Shown: one piece after another, positions 17,498 through 26,633 of the stretch
Position numbering within the stretch: position 1 is the first letter of the stretch
Layout: each line of letters starts with the position of its first letter
Origin: Roseivivax lentus
GTDB lineage: Bacteria > Pseudomonadota > Alphaproteobacteria > Rhodobacterales > Rhodobacteraceae
Direction of reading: 5' to 3'
Assembly (NCBI RefSeq): GCF_900156805.1
Contig: NZ_FTOQ01000001.1
Span: 558,001 to 622,000 of the forward strand
DNA: 64,000 nucleotides
Translations under genes and position numbers: made by a program
The notes under the pieces: generated by a model
Seen by the model: the letters and a program-made list of their open reading frames with translations, nothing else
The model's database searches: none
What the model was told of the DNA's origin: nothing

Positions 17498-18055
17498 ATG
17501 GCGCGGGTTGATCGCCGTGGCGATGACGCAGCGGTGGGCCACCACTACGCCCGCACCCGCCTGCTGGCCGCCGAGCGCGCGGCCCTGGCCGAAGACCGCC
17601 GCCGGCTCGAGATTGTGGCCCCGGTCGCGGGTGTCATCCACGATCTGCGCGTTACTGCCGCCCGCGCGGTCATCGCGCCGCGCGATCCGATCATGACGCT
17701 GGTGCCGCAGGACGAGACCTTCCGCGTCATGGCGCAGATCGCGCCCGGCGATATCGACCGGGTCTGGCCCGGCCAGCCGGTGACGCTGCAGCTGACCGCG
17801 CTCGATCAGCGCCGCACGCCGCGCATCGAGGGCGAGGTGCGCTGGGTGTCCGCCGATGCGCTGGTCGATCCGCAGCAGGGCACCGCCTATTACCGCGCCG
17901 AGATCGCCTTCGCGGCGGAACAGCTGCCCGAGGGGACAAGCCTCGTGCCCGGCATGCCGGTGGAGGCCTTCCTCAGGACCGGCGCGCGCACGCCGCTCTC
18001 CTACCTCCTGAAGCCGCTCACCGATTACATGACGCGGGCCTTCCGCGAGGCGTGA
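17498..18055 (+). pseudogene. C-terminal remnant of a HlyD/PrtE-type secretion adaptor
   Basis: The frame encodes 185 residues of which about 160 (from RLLAAERAALAEDRRRLEIVAPVAG to LLKPLTDYMTRAFRE) match the second half of the periplasmic adaptors of type I secretion systems: end of the hairpin, return of the lipoyl half-motif, beta-barrel, and the typical C-terminal helix. A complete adaptor has about 430 residues with an N-terminal membrane anchor, all missing here. The preceding 120 bases contain several stops and no related sequence, and there is no ABC exporter or outer-membrane factor nearby. I read it as a deletion remnant; a residual short protein cannot be excluded. Confidence 0.75.
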
Positions 18056-18184
18056 GAAGGCCCGCTGGGGCCGCCGCGTTGGCAGACCGTCGCGCGGGAC
18101 CAAAGGTGCGGCGCGATTGCGGGTTTCCTCCGCGCGCGGGGCGCATTAGCTTGCCCCGATCCAGAGACCCCCTGCGAGGCTTCC

Positions 18185-18649
18185 ATGAGCAACCCGATCG
18201 AGACCCGCCTGTCCGAGCTTGGCCTGACCCTGCCCGACGCGCCCGCCCCGGCGGCGAATTACGTCCCCTACGTGCAAAGCGGCGCGATGCTGTATGTCTC
18301 GGGCCAGATCAGCCAGACGGCGGAGGGGCTGACGCGGGGCAAGCTCGGGGCCGACATGGATGTGGCCGCCGGTGCCGAGGCCGCGAAATCCTGCGCGCTC
18401 AGCCTCATCGCCCAGGCCCGCGCGGCCTGCGACGGCGATCTGACGCGGCTCAAGCGGGTGGTGAAGCTTACGGGGTTCGTCAATTCGACCGCCGATTTCA
18501 CCGACCAGCCGAAGGTGATCAACGGCGCCTCGGACCTCATGGTCGCGGTCTTCGGCGAGGCCGGGCGGCATGCCCGCTCGGCGGTGTCGGCGGCCGCGCT
18601 GCCGCTGGGCGTCGCGGTCGAGATCGAAGCCATCTTCGAGCTGGCCTGA
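18185..18649 (+). CDS. RidA/YjgF-family protein
   Basis: Probably hydrolyses reactive enamine/imine intermediates or acts in a related Rid-superfamily reaction in the cytoplasm. The 154-residue protein belongs to the longer Rid subgroup, with LYVSGQISQTAEG, the CALSLIAQARAAC helix and RSAVSAAALPLGVAVEIEAI at the C-terminus. The canonical RidA C-terminal arginine is recognisable in HARSAVS. The ATG at 18185 has GAGG upstream. It is followed after 3 bases by a glycerophosphodiesterase gene, then a FemAB-like gene and phhB, so the four may be one transcript. Confidence 0.9.
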   Translation: MSNPIETRLSELGLTLPDAPAPAANYVPYVQSGAMLYVSGQISQTAEGLTRGKLGADMDVAAGAEAAKSCALSLIAQARAACDGDLTRLKRVVKLTGFVNSTADFTDQPKVINGASDLMVAVFGEAGRHARSAVSAAALPLGVAVEIEAIFELA

Positions 18650-18652
18650 TCG

Positions 18653-19411
18653 ATGCAAGCCACGCTCCCGCCGGGTTTCCTGGCCCGCCCCATCGCCCAT
18701 CGCGGCCTGCATGACGTCGCCGAAGGCCGGCCCGAGAACTCGATCGCCGCCTGCGAGGCCGCGATCGAGAAGGGCTACGGGATCGAGATCGACCTGCAAC
18801 TCTCCGCCGACGGGCAGGCGATGGTGTTTCACGATTACGATCTCGACCGCCTGACCGGCGCCCAGGGAAAGGTGCGCGATCGCGACGCCGAGGCGCTTTC
18901 GGCGCTGCGCCTCATCGGCAGCGAAGAGGGCATCCCGACCCTGACGGATCTGCTGAAGGTCGTGTCGGGCCGCGTGCCCGTGCTGATCGAGTTCAAGGAC
19001 CAGGACGGCGCTATGGGCCCCGATATCGGCGCGCTCGAAGCGGCGGCGGCGGGCGTTCTGGCGAATTACCGCGGCGAGATCGCGCTGATGTCCTTCAACC
19101 CGCATTCCGTGCGGCGGCTCGCGGAATTGATGCCGAACCTGCCGCGCGGGCTCGTGACATCGGCCTTCGAGGCGGACGACTGGCCCGACCTGCCCGAAGA
19201 GACCCGCGCGCACCTTGCGGGCATGCCCGATCTCGAGGCGACGGGCGCCGCGTTTATCAGCCATGACCGCCGCGCGCTGCACCTGCCGCGGGTGGGCGAG
19301 GTCGCGGCGGCGGGGCTGCCGATCCTGTGCTGGACCGTGCGCAACCCCGAGCAGGAGGCGGCGGCGCGGCAGATCGCCCACAACATCACCTTCGAGGGCT
19401 ACGACGCTTGA
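18653..19411 (+). CDS. Glycerophosphodiester phosphodiesterase
   Basis: Hydrolyses glycerophosphodiesters to glycerol 3-phosphate and an alcohol. The 252-residue protein shows the GDPD core: AHRGLHDVAEGRPENS, EIDLQLSADG, FHDYDLDRLT, IPTLTDLL, LIEFKD and the C-terminal CWTVRNP. No signal peptide, so it is of the cytoplasmic UgpQ type. The ATG at 18653 lies 3 bases after the ridA-family stop without a clear Shine-Dalgarno sequence, implying coupling to the upstream gene. The substrate is not known. Confidence 0.93.
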   Translation: MQATLPPGFLARPIAHRGLHDVAEGRPENSIAACEAAIEKGYGIEIDLQLSADGQAMVFHDYDLDRLTGAQGKVRDRDAEALSALRLIGSEEGIPTLTDLLKVVSGRVPVLIEFKDQDGAMGPDIGALEAAAAGVLANYRGEIALMSFNPHSVRRLAELMPNLPRGLVTSAFEADDWPDLPEETRAHLAGMPDLEATGAAFISHDRRALHLPRVGEVAAAGLPILCWTVRNPEQEAAARQIAHNITFEGYDA

Positions 19412-19458
19412 ACCCCGCCCTGTCGGGTCCAGATTGAGACCCGACAAGGCAGGATTTC

Positions 19459-20658
19459 ATGGACGACAGCGCTCAGGAACGGACCCTCACCATCTCGATG
19501 CATCCGAGCCTCGCGGCGATCCCCGCGGAGGTCTGGGATGCCTGTGCCTGCCCCGAGGCCGCGGATAGCGGCCCGCCCGACGATCCCTTCACCACGCACC
19601 GGTTCCTGTCGGCGCTGGAGCGGTCGGGCTCGGTTGGGACCGGGTCGGGCTGGGACCCGCGCTACCTGACCGCCGAGATCGGCGACGAGGTGATCGGCGT
19701 GGCGCCGCTCTACGTCAAGTCGCACAGCCAGGGCGAATACATCTTCGATCACAACTGGGCCCATGCCTATGAGCGCGCGGGCGGGCGCTACTACCCCAAG
19801 CTGCAGATCGCGGTGCCGTTCACGCCCGCCACCGGCCGGCGGCTGCTGGCCCGGCCCGGCTTCGAGGCGGAGGCGGAAGCGGCACTTCTGCAAGGGGCGG
19901 TGCAACTCGCCTCGGAGAACGGCCTGTCCTCGTTGCACATCACCTTCTGCACCGAAGAGGAGGCGCGGCGCGGCGCCGAACGCGGCCTGCTCTCGCGGGT
20001 CACGCAGCAATTCCATTGGCTCAATCAGGGCTATGGCAGCTTCGACGATTTCCTCGCCTCGCTGTCCTCGCGCAAGCGCAAGAACATCCGCAAGGAACGC
20101 GCCCAGGCGCAGGGCTTCGGCGGCACCATCCATCGGCTGTCGGGCGACGATCTGAAGCCCGAACACTGGGACGCCTTCTGGACCTTCTACCAGGATACCG
20201 GCGCGCGCAAATGGGGGACGCCCTACCTGACGCGGGCCTTCTTCGACGCGGCGCAGGAGACGCTGCGCGACGACATGGTGCTGGTGCTGGCCGAACGGGA
20301 CGGGCGCTACGTGGCGGGCGCGCTGAACTTCGCGGGCCGCGACGTGCTGTACGGCCGCTATTGGGGCTGCACCGAGCACCATCCCTGCCTGCATTTCGAG
20401 CTGTGCTATTATCAGGCCATCGACATCGCCATTGAACGGGGTCTCGCGCGGGTCGAGGCGGGCGCGCAGGGCGAACACAAGCTCGCGCGCGGCTATCTGC
20501 CCACCGAGACGCATTCGCTGCACTGGATCGCCGATAGCGGTTTCTCGGACGCGGTGGCGAACTACCTCAGTGCCGAGAGACGGGCCATCGCGGAGGATAT
20601 CGAAGTGCTGACCGCCTATGGCCCCTTCCGCAAAGCCAATCCGGAGGAACAGGAATGA
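19459..20658 (+). CDS. FemAB/GNAT-fold protein of the peptidogalycan biosynthesis family (PF04339-like)
   Basis: A 399-residue cytoplasmic protein of the family annotated as peptidogalycan biosynthesis/recognition. Diagnostic stretches are [16 protein letters not shown] near the N-terminus, [28 protein letters not shown] in the middle of the first domain (about 95-125), and [28 protein letters not shown] followed by [16 protein letters not shown] in the second acyltransferase-like domain. The real substrate is not established for the family; transfer of an aminoacyl or acyl group is inferred from the fold. SD GGCAGGA precedes ATG 19459. Its last codons overlap phhB by four bases (ATGA). Confidence 0.87.
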   Translation: MDDSAQERTLTISMHPSLAAIPAEVWDACACPEAADSGPPDDPFTTHRFLSALERSGSVGTGSGWDPRYLTAEIGDEVIGVAPLYVKSHSQGEYIFDHNWAHAYERAGGRYYPKLQIAVPFTPATGRRLLARPGFEAEAEAALLQGAVQLASENGLSSLHITFCTEEEARRGAERGLLSRVTQQFHWLNQGYGSFDDFLASLSSRKRKNIRKERAQAQGFGGTIHRLSGDDLKPEHWDAFWTFYQDTGARKWGTPYLTRAFFDAAQETLRDDMVLVLAERDGRYVAGALNFAGRDVLYGRYWGCTEHHPCLHFELCYYQAIDIAIERGLARVEAGAQGEHKLARGYLPTETHSLHWIADSGFSDAVANYLSAERRAIAEDIEVLTAYGPFRKANPEEQE

Positions 20659-20945
20659 CCGAGAAACTGACCGACCCCGCCCAGAACGCGGACCTTGCGC
20701 CGCTGTTGCAGAACGGCTGGGCGCTGAGCGACGGGCAGGATGCCATCACCAAGCGCTTCGAGTTCGACGATTTCGTGGGGGCCTTCGGCTGGATGGCGCA
20801 GGCCGCGATCCATGCGGAGAAGATGAACCACCACCCAGAATGGTCGAACGTCTACAATACCGTGACGGTGACCCTGACCACCCATGACGTGGGCGGGCTG
20901 TCGCCGCTTGACGTCAAGCTTGCGGGAAAGATGGACGCGCTCTGA
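20655..20945 (+). CDS. phhB: 4a-hydroxytetrahydrobiopterin dehydratase (pterin-4a-carbinolamine dehydratase)
   Basis: Dehydrates 4a-hydroxytetrahydropterin, which recycles the cofactor of aromatic amino acid hydroxylases. The 96-residue protein is of normal length and carries the active-site motif [14 protein letters not shown], in which the two histidines act in catalysis, and ends in the usual short tail. Start ATG overlaps the previous stop (ATGA). No phenylalanine hydroxylase gene is in the window, so it could equally serve molybdopterin or act as a moonlighting coactivator, as suggested for the family. Confidence 0.95.
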   Translation: MTEKLTDPAQNADLAPLLQNGWALSDGQDAITKRFEFDDFVGAFGWMAQAAIHAEKMNHHPEWSNVYNTVTVTLTTHDVGGLSPLDVKLAGKMDAL

Positions 20946-20952
20946 GAGCATA

Positions 20953-20984
20953 CCGGGCGGGTGTGGCGCGTCACACCCGCCCGG
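20953..20984. terminator. Strong hairpin between convergent phhB and peroxiredoxin genes
   Basis: A perfect 13-bp stem (CCGGGCGGGTGTG at 20953-20965 with CACACCCGCCCGG at 20972-20984) around a 6-base loop, starting 8 bases after phhB. There is no U-tract on either strand, but the position between convergent genes fits a two-way transcription end or 3' stabiliser. Confidence 0.65.
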
Positions 20985-21050
20985 CGATCTCAAATCGCCC
21001 CAGGGCGCGGGAAGGGCGGGCATGCCCCGCCGCCCGCCCGCGAAACCGGC

Positions 21051-21539
21051 TCAGATCGCGGCCAGCAGTGCCTCGCCGCCCGTGGCCTCGCAGACGCCGC
21101 GGCTTTCCTCTTCGTGGAAGACCTGCACGACGCCGTCCTCGACCACCATCGCGTAACGGATGGAGCGGTTGATGAATCCAACCGGCGGGGCGGAAAAGGC
21201 CATGCCCACCGCTTGCGTGAACGCGCTTTCGGGATCGGCGAGCATGGTGATCCCGGCCTCCTCGGCGCCCGTGGCCTTGGCCCAGGTACCCATCACGAAG
21301 GGATCGTTGACCGAGATGCAGATGATCTCGTCCACGCCCTTTTCGGCAAAACCGTCCTTGGTGCGGATGAAGCTCGGCACATGCGCGGAATGGCAGGTCG
21401 GCGTGAAGGCCCCCGGCACGGCGAAGATCACGACCCGACGGCCCTTCATCTTCTCGCCCAGATCGACCTGTTCCGGCCCGTCCGCGCCCATGCGGATCAG
21501 GGTGGCTCCCGGCAGCGTATCGCCCACGGATATCGACAT
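21051..21539 (-). CDS. Peroxiredoxin, Prx5 type
   Basis: Thiol peroxidase that reduces hydrogen peroxide and organic hydroperoxides. The 162-residue protein has the Prx5 signature PGAFTPTCHSAHVPSF with peroxidatic C49, the WAKATGAEE segment, and an additional C-terminal-region cysteine in SRGVCEATGG that may resolve the sulfenate. Length fits the single-domain Prx5/glutaredoxin-dependent type. The ATG at 21539 has AAAGGA upstream; longer in-frame versions lack support. Divergent from the flavoprotein gene at 21622. Confidence 0.93.
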   Translation of the reverse strand: MSISVGDTLPGATLIRMGADGPEQVDLGEKMKGRRVVIFAVPGAFTPTCHSAHVPSFIRTKDGFAEKGVDEIICISVNDPFVMGTWAKATGAEEAGITMLADPESAFTQAVGMAFSAPPVGFINRSIRYAMVVEDGVVQVFHEEESRGVCEATGGEALLAAI

Positions 21540-21621
21540 TGCGCGTCCTTTCGCATTTGCGTCCACTCCGGGCGAGATATAGGCGATACCCGGAAAAGGA
21601 AATGGCACGCGGAGGACCGGC

Positions 21622-22833
21622 ATGAGCGGCGTTGTGGTGATCGGAGCGGGGCAGGCAGGCGCGTCCTGCGTGGCGCGGCTGCGCGCGGCGGGCCATGCGG
21701 GCGCGATCACCCTGATCGGCGATGAGCCGGTGCCGCCCTACCAGCGCCCGCCCTTGTCCAAGGCCTATCTTCTGGGCGAGATGCCGCAGGATCGGCTCTA
21801 TCTGCGGCCCGAACGCTTCTATGCCGAGAACGCCATGGACCTGCGCATGGGCGTCGCCGTGTCGGCCATCGATCCCGCGGCGCGGCACGTGCATCTGGGC
21901 GATGAACGCCTGTCCTACGACGATCTGGTGCTCGCCACCGGGTCGCGGCCGCGCAGGCTTCCCGCGTCCATCGGCGGCGATCTCGATGGCGTCTTCACCG
22001 TCCGCACCCTCGCTGATGTGGACGCGATGGCGCCGCGTGTGAGCGCAGGCGCGCGCGTCCTCATTGTGGGCGGCGGCTATATCGGGCTCGAGGCGGCGGC
22101 GGTGGCGGCCAAGCTCGGGCTCGAGGTGACGCTCGTCGAGATGGCCGAGCGTATCCTCGCCCGGGTCGCGGCCCCCGAGACGGCGGATTACTTCCGCGCG
22201 CTGCATGCGGCGCATGGGGTCGATATCCGCGAAGGCACGGGGCTCAAGCGCCTAATCGGCGAGGAGGGGCGCGTGACCGGGGCGGAGCTTTCCGACGGCA
22301 CGACGCTTGCGCTCGATTTCGTCATCGCGGGCGTCGGTATCGCGCCAGAGACGGGGCTGGCCGAGGCGGCGGGGCTCGCCATCGACAACGGCATCCGCAC
22401 CGACGCGCGGGGCCGCACATCGGAGCCGAATATCTGGGCGGCGGGCGATTGCGCCTCGTTTCCGCTGGGGGGCGCGCAGGTGCGGCTGGAAAGCGTGGGC
22501 AACGCCATCGACCAGGCGGAATGCGTGGCCGACAACATCGCCGGAAAGCCGCGCGATTACGTCCCGAAGCCGTGGTTCTGGTCCGATCAATACGACGTCA
22601 AGCTGCAGATCGCCGGGCTGTCGGCAGGGTACGACAAGGTGGTCACCCGCGGCGATACGGGCGGCGCGCAATCGGTCTGGTACTTCGCCAAGGGGCGGCT
22701 GATCGCGGTCGACGCGATGAACGATCCGCGCGCCTACATGGTGGGCAAACGCCTGATCGAGGCGGGCAAATCGCCCGCGCCCGAGGCGCTGGGCGATCCG
22801 GCCACGGATCTCAAGGCGCTGCTTAAGGCGTGA
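21622..22833 (+). CDS. NAD(P)H-dependent FAD oxidoreductase, ferredoxin-reductase (rhodocoxin reductase) type
   Basis: Passes electrons from NAD(P)H to a [2Fe-2S] ferredoxin or similar partner. The 403-residue protein has the FAD motif VVIGAGQAGASC at the N-terminus, QRPPLSKAYL, the NAD-binding VLIVGGGYIGLEAA at about 150, ATGSRPR, the FAD-binding WAAGDCAS at about 275 and a C-terminal putidaredoxin-reductase-like domain with PWFWSDQYDVKLQ. No ferredoxin, P450 or oxygenase gene is nearby, so the partner is unknown. GGAGGA precedes the ATG. It overlaps rsmD by four bases (GTGA). Confidence 0.92.
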   Translation: MSGVVVIGAGQAGASCVARLRAAGHAGAITLIGDEPVPPYQRPPLSKAYLLGEMPQDRLYLRPERFYAENAMDLRMGVAVSAIDPAARHVHLGDERLSYDDLVLATGSRPRRLPASIGGDLDGVFTVRTLADVDAMAPRVSAGARVLIVGGGYIGLEAAAVAAKLGLEVTLVEMAERILARVAAPETADYFRALHAAHGVDIREGTGLKRLIGEEGRVTGAELSDGTTLALDFVIAGVGIAPETGLAEAAGLAIDNGIRTDARGRTSEPNIWAAGDCASFPLGGAQVRLESVGNAIDQAECVADNIAGKPRDYVPKPWFWSDQYDVKLQIAGLSAGYDKVVTRGDTGGAQSVWYFAKGRLIAVDAMNDPRAYMVGKRLIEAGKSPAPEALGDPATDLKALLKA

Positions 22834-23396
22834 GGATCATCGCGGGCAGATATCGCGGCCGCGCGCTGACTCCGGTGGGCAAGGGCGATCCCGCGGCGCA
22901 TCTGCGCCCGACCACCGACCGCGTGCGCGAGAGCCTCTTCAACATGCTGGCGGGCGGACGCTTCGGCGACCCGTTCGACGGCGCGCGCGTGCTTGATCTC
23001 TTCGCGGGCACCGGCGCGCTTGGCCTCGAGGCGCTGTCGCGCGGCGCTGCGCAGGTCACGTTTGTCGAGGATGGACGCAAGGCGGGGACGCTCTTGCGGC
23101 GCAACATCGCGCTGCTCGATTGCGCAGCCGAGACGCGGGTCGTGGCGCGCGACGCGACCCGTCTGCCCGAGGCCACGGAGGACACGGAAGCCGCGAGGCT
23201 GGTCTTTCTCGATCCGCCCTATGGCAAGGGACTGGGCAAGCGGGCGCTGGCCTCGGCGCGGGCCGGAGGCTGGATCGCGCCCGGCGCGCTTGTCGTCTGG
23301 GAAGAGGCCAGCCCGCAGATCGCGCCCGAGGGTTTCCTGCCCCTCGAGACGCGCCGCTACGGGGACACCCATGTGAGCCTGCTCGAGGCCGCGTAA
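22830..23396 (+). CDS. rsmD: 16S rRNA (guanine(966)-N(2))-methyltransferase
   Basis: Methylates G966 (E. coli numbering) of 16S rRNA during small-subunit assembly. The 188-residue protein shows the RsmD landmarks: MRIIAGRYRGRAL start, LRPTTDRVRESLFNML, the SAM site LDLFAGTGALGLEALSRGA, and catalytic DPPYGKG. The start is GTG at 22830, overlapping the TGA of the upstream flavoprotein gene (GTGA), which implies translational coupling. Length and domain content are complete. Confidence 0.96.
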   Translation: MRIIAGRYRGRALTPVGKGDPAAHLRPTTDRVRESLFNMLAGGRFGDPFDGARVLDLFAGTGALGLEALSRGAAQVTFVEDGRKAGTLLRRNIALLDCAAETRVVARDATRLPEATEDTEAARLVFLDPPYGKGLGKRALASARAGGWIAPGALVVWEEASPQIAPEGFLPLETRRYGDTHVSLLEAA

Positions 23397-23468
23397 AAAG
23401 CGCTGGCAAAGCGGGCGGGCCTTCCGTACCGTCTCATTCAAAGAATTGAATATTCGGGAGGACATATC

Positions 23469-24437
23469 ATGACCCTGCGCCCCAGCCGCCGCGACCTGTT
23501 GCGCATCGCCGCCGCCATGCCCGCGCTGACGCTGACCGCCACCGCGTCCCGCGCCGCGATCACCGCGCCGGGGCGGCCCAATCCGGGCTACATGCGCTTC
23601 ACCTTCGGCGAGGCGGCGGTGACCGTCGTTTCGGACGGGCATCTGGAAATCCCCGCGGACGGGCTCGGCATCAATGCCGATCCCGAGGAGGTGCGCGCTT
23701 TCCTGACCCGACATTTCCTGTCCACCGAGACGAATTATGCCCATGCGAACCACGTGGTGATCGAAACCGGCGACGCGGTCGTGCTCGTCGATATCGGCTC
23801 GGGCAACCGGTTCCTGCCCACGGCGGGCCGTCTTCTGGACAATCTCGCGGCAGCGGGGATCGACGCGGAGGCGATCACGCATCTCGTCATCACCCATGCG
23901 CATCCGGATCACATCTGGGGCATCCGCGACGATTTCGACGAGGCGCTGCTGCCCGGCGCGCAGAAGTTCCTGGGCCAGGCGGAGCATGATTTCTGGATGC
24001 AAGACGCCCTCGTGAACCAGGTGGCCACCGAAATGCAGCAATTCGTGGTGGGGGCGCAGAACTCGATCACCGCCGATGGTGCCGAGTGGTCGCTGGTGGG
24101 CGGCGAGACGGAGGTCGCGCTGGGCGTGCGGGTCATCGACACGCCCGGGCACACGCCGGGGCATCAGAGCCTCGTGCTCGCCTCGGGCGGTTCGGAGATG
24201 CTGATCACCGGGGACGCGCTGAACCACGCCTATCTGAACTTCGCGCATCCCGGCTGGGTGAACAATTTCGACATGGACGGGGATCAGACGGCGGCGACCC
24301 GTTCGCGGCTTCTGGACATGGCGGCGACGGACGGCATGGCGGTGCTGGGTTACCACTTCCCCTATCCGGGCGTCGGCCACGTCATGCGCGACGGCGATGC
24401 CTACCGCTTCGTCCCGGCGCTGTGGCGGTGGGAGTGA
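23469..24437 (+). CDS. Tat-exported metallo-beta-lactamase-fold hydrolase
   Basis: A 322-residue metallohydrolase with an N-terminal twin-arginine signal (SRRDLLR at 6-12, hydrophobic stretch and ASRA cleavage near 28), so it is exported folded to the periplasm. The zinc motif THAHPDH is intact, with DTPGHTPGHQS, ITGDALNH and a late GYHFP histidine as further ligands. This resembles the glyoxalase-II/quorum-quenching-lactonase branch rather than true beta-lactamases. Substrate unknown. GGGAGGA precedes the ATG. It is convergent with the downstream MFS gene and looks monocistronic. Confidence 0.9.
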   Translation: MTLRPSRRDLLRIAAAMPALTLTATASRAAITAPGRPNPGYMRFTFGEAAVTVVSDGHLEIPADGLGINADPEEVRAFLTRHFLSTETNYAHANHVVIETGDAVVLVDIGSGNRFLPTAGRLLDNLAAAGIDAEAITHLVITHAHPDHIWGIRDDFDEALLPGAQKFLGQAEHDFWMQDALVNQVATEMQQFVVGAQNSITADGAEWSLVGGETEVALGVRVIDTPGHTPGHQSLVLASGGSEMLITGDALNHAYLNFAHPGWVNNFDMDGDQTAATRSRLLDMAATDGMAVLGYHFPYPGVGHVMRDGDAYRFVPALWRWE

Positions 24438-24568
24438 GGAAGCAGACGCGGGCGCTGCACTCAGGCTGCCCATGACGGCCACCGTATCCGGCGCCTTGGT
24501 GACGTCGGCGCTGCGTTCAGCGGGCGCATTGCGCATGCGGGATCAAGGGCATCGCCGGCGGACCGGCC

Positions 24569-25738
24569 CTATTCCCGTTCCGCGAGCACCGCGGCGCGGC
24601 GCGAGGCCAGAAGATGCGCCAGCGCGAAGACCGCGCCGATCGTGCCGCCGACCCCCAGCGCCATCAGCCCCGCGCTTTCGAGGATGGCGGCCCCGAGGGC
24701 CGAGCCCACCGCGCTGCCCACGTAGATCGCCGCGGCGTTGAGGGCGAGCACGACGCTCGCTTCCTCGGGGGCAAGCCTCAGGATGCGGATCTGCTGCGCG
24801 GCCATGAAGGACCAGCCCATCAGCGACCAGAAGAACAGCAGCGGGACCAGCAGCCAGACCGGATAGGGCAGGAAGGAAAAAAGCGGCATCGTCACGATCA
24901 GGCTGCCGAGGATCAGCATCAGCGTGCGCAGATAGCCGATCCGGTCGGCGAGCCAGCCGCCCATCAGGTTGCCCAGGACCGCGCCCCCGCCGAGGATCAG
25001 CAGGACAAGCGTCAGGCCATCGCGTCCAAAGCCCATCGTCTCGGTCAGAAGGGGCGCGAGATAGGTATAGAGGATGAAGATCGCGCCGAGGATCGAGGCG
25101 GTGAACAGCACCGCGCCCATCGCCACCCCGTCGCGCATCACATGGCCCAGATCCGACAGGCGGACAGGGGCGAAGCGCAATCCCTGCGGCACCCGCAGCC
25201 AGACCACCGCGACCGCGATCACGGCGAGCCCCGCCACCATCCAGAAGGCGACGCGCCAGCCGAAGGTGAAGGCGATCCAGCTGCCCGCGGGCACGCCCGC
25301 GACCTGCGCCAGCGACAGACCGAAAATGACCGCGGCCAGCACCTTTCCGCGGTTCCTGTCCGAGGCGAGGCCCGCCGCCACCGCCGCCGAGACGGGCGTG
25401 AACATGCCCGCGCCCGCCGCCGCCGCAGCCCGGGCCAGCAGCAGCATCGGGAAGGAGGTCGCGGTGGCGCAGCCCACCATGCCCAGACCGAACAGGGTCA
25501 TGCCGAAGGCGAGCACCCGGCGGCGCCCGATATGGCCGGTCATCGACACCAGCACCGGCGAGAGGACCGCATAGGACAACGCGTAGATGGTCATCAGCCA
25601 GCCCGCCGCCCCGCGCGAGATCGCGAGCCCTTCGGCGATCGGGTCGATCAGGCCGATGACGATGAAGGCGCCCATGCCGATGACGAAGTTGGAGGCCGAC
25701 AGCGTGGCGATCACGCTGCGCCCGGCCGCGTCACTCAT
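24569..25738 (-). CDS. MFS transporter, DHA1-type drug exporter
   Basis: A 389-residue inner-membrane protein with 12 predicted hydrophobic segments. The loop between helices 2 and 3 reads GHIGRRRVLAFGM, the MFS signature, and the N-terminal half has GLIDPIAEGLAISRGAAGWLM. The family (AraJ/YdhP-like) mostly exports drugs, sugars or arabinose-like compounds by proton antiport; no substrate can be given. The ATG at 25738 lies inside the end of map (8-base overlap), so translation is coupled to map, an unusual partner. Confidence 0.88.
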   Translation of the reverse strand: MSDAAGRSVIATLSASNFVIGMGAFIVIGLIDPIAEGLAISRGAAGWLMTIYALSYAVLSPVLVSMTGHIGRRRVLAFGMTLFGLGMVGCATATSFPMLLLARAAAAAGAGMFTPVSAAVAAGLASDRNRGKVLAAVIFGLSLAQVAGVPAGSWIAFTFGWRVAFWMVAGLAVIAVAVVWLRVPQGLRFAPVRLSDLGHVMRDGVAMGAVLFTASILGAIFILYTYLAPLLTETMGFGRDGLTLVLLILGGGAVLGNLMGGWLADRIGYLRTLMLILGSLIVTMPLFSFLPYPVWLLVPLLFFWSLMGWSFMAAQQIRILRLAPEEASVVLALNAAAIYVGSAVGSALGAAILESAGLMALGVGGTIGAVFALAHLLASRRAAVLAERE

Positions 25739-26543
25739 AGGTTGGGTGGAAACGTCCCGCCGGGGAATGGGTGAAGATGTCGACGCCGTCCGAGGTCACG
25801 CCGACCGAATGCTCGAACTGGGCCGAGAGCGACTTGTCGCGGGTTACCGCGGTCCAGTCGTCGCCCAGCACCTTGGTCTCGTGCCGGCCCAGATTGACCA
25901 TGGGTTCGATGGTGAAGAACATGCCCTCTTCCAGCACCGGCCCGGTGCCCGCGCGCCCGTAATGCAGCACGTTGGGCGGCGCGTGGAACACGCGGCCCAG
26001 CCCGTGACCGCAGAAATCGCGCACCACGGACATGCGCTGCGCCTCGACATAGGTCTGGATGGCGTGGCCGATATCGCCGAAGGTGTTGCCCGGCTTCACC
26101 GCGTCGATGCCCATCATCAGCGCGTCGTAGGTCACCTGGATCAGCCGTTCGGATTTGCGCGGCAGCTTGCCCGCGACGTACATCCGGCTGGTATCGCCGA
26201 ACCAGCCGTCGACGATCACCGTGACGTCGATGTTCAGGATGTCGCCGTCCTTAAGCTTCTTGTCGCCGGGGATGCCGTGGCAGACCACGTGATTGACGCT
26301 GATGCAGGTGGCGTGCTGGTAGCCCTTGTAGCCGATGGTGGCCGAGGTGGCGCCTTCCTGCTCGATCCGGGTGCGGATGAAATCGTCGATCGTGCCGGTG
26401 GTCTGGCCGACGAAGACATGCTCCGCAACCTCGTCGAGAAGCTGCGCCGCAAGGCGGCCTGCCTTGTGCATCCCGTCGAAATCGGCGGGCTCGTGGATGC
26501 GTATGCCGTCACGGGTCAGACGGCCTCGGGGCGCTTCGTTCAC
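25731..26543 (-). CDS. map: Methionine aminopeptidase, type I
   Basis: Removes the initiator methionine from nascent proteins. The 270-residue protein contains all metal ligands of the pita-bread fold: D in LNIDVTVIVDG, D in WFGDTSRM, H in FCGHGLGRVFH, E in FTIEPM and E in SAQFEHSV. I place the start at GTG 26543 (VNEAPRG), with GGAGA upstream; a longer ATG-start frame reaches 26615 but lacks a ribosome-binding site and adds residues unlike the family. It is followed by an overlapping MFS gene. Confidence 0.95.
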   Translation of the reverse strand: MNEAPRGRLTRDGIRIHEPADFDGMHKAGRLAAQLLDEVAEHVFVGQTTGTIDDFIRTRIEQEGATSATIGYKGYQHATCISVNHVVCHGIPGDKKLKDGDILNIDVTVIVDGWFGDTSRMYVAGKLPRKSERLIQVTYDALMMGIDAVKPGNTFGDIGHAIQTYVEAQRMSVVRDFCGHGLGRVFHAPPNVLHYGRAGTGPVLEEGMFFTIEPMVNLGRHETKVLGDDWTAVTRDKSLSAQFEHSVGVTSDGVDIFTHSPAGRFHPTYE

Positions 26544-26633
26544 ACCGGGTCTCCAATATGCTCTTGACGGGGAATGTAATACCCTTGTTAACGATTTGCC
26601 AATCGAATGCTGCAACGCAGCTATTGCAGGGGT

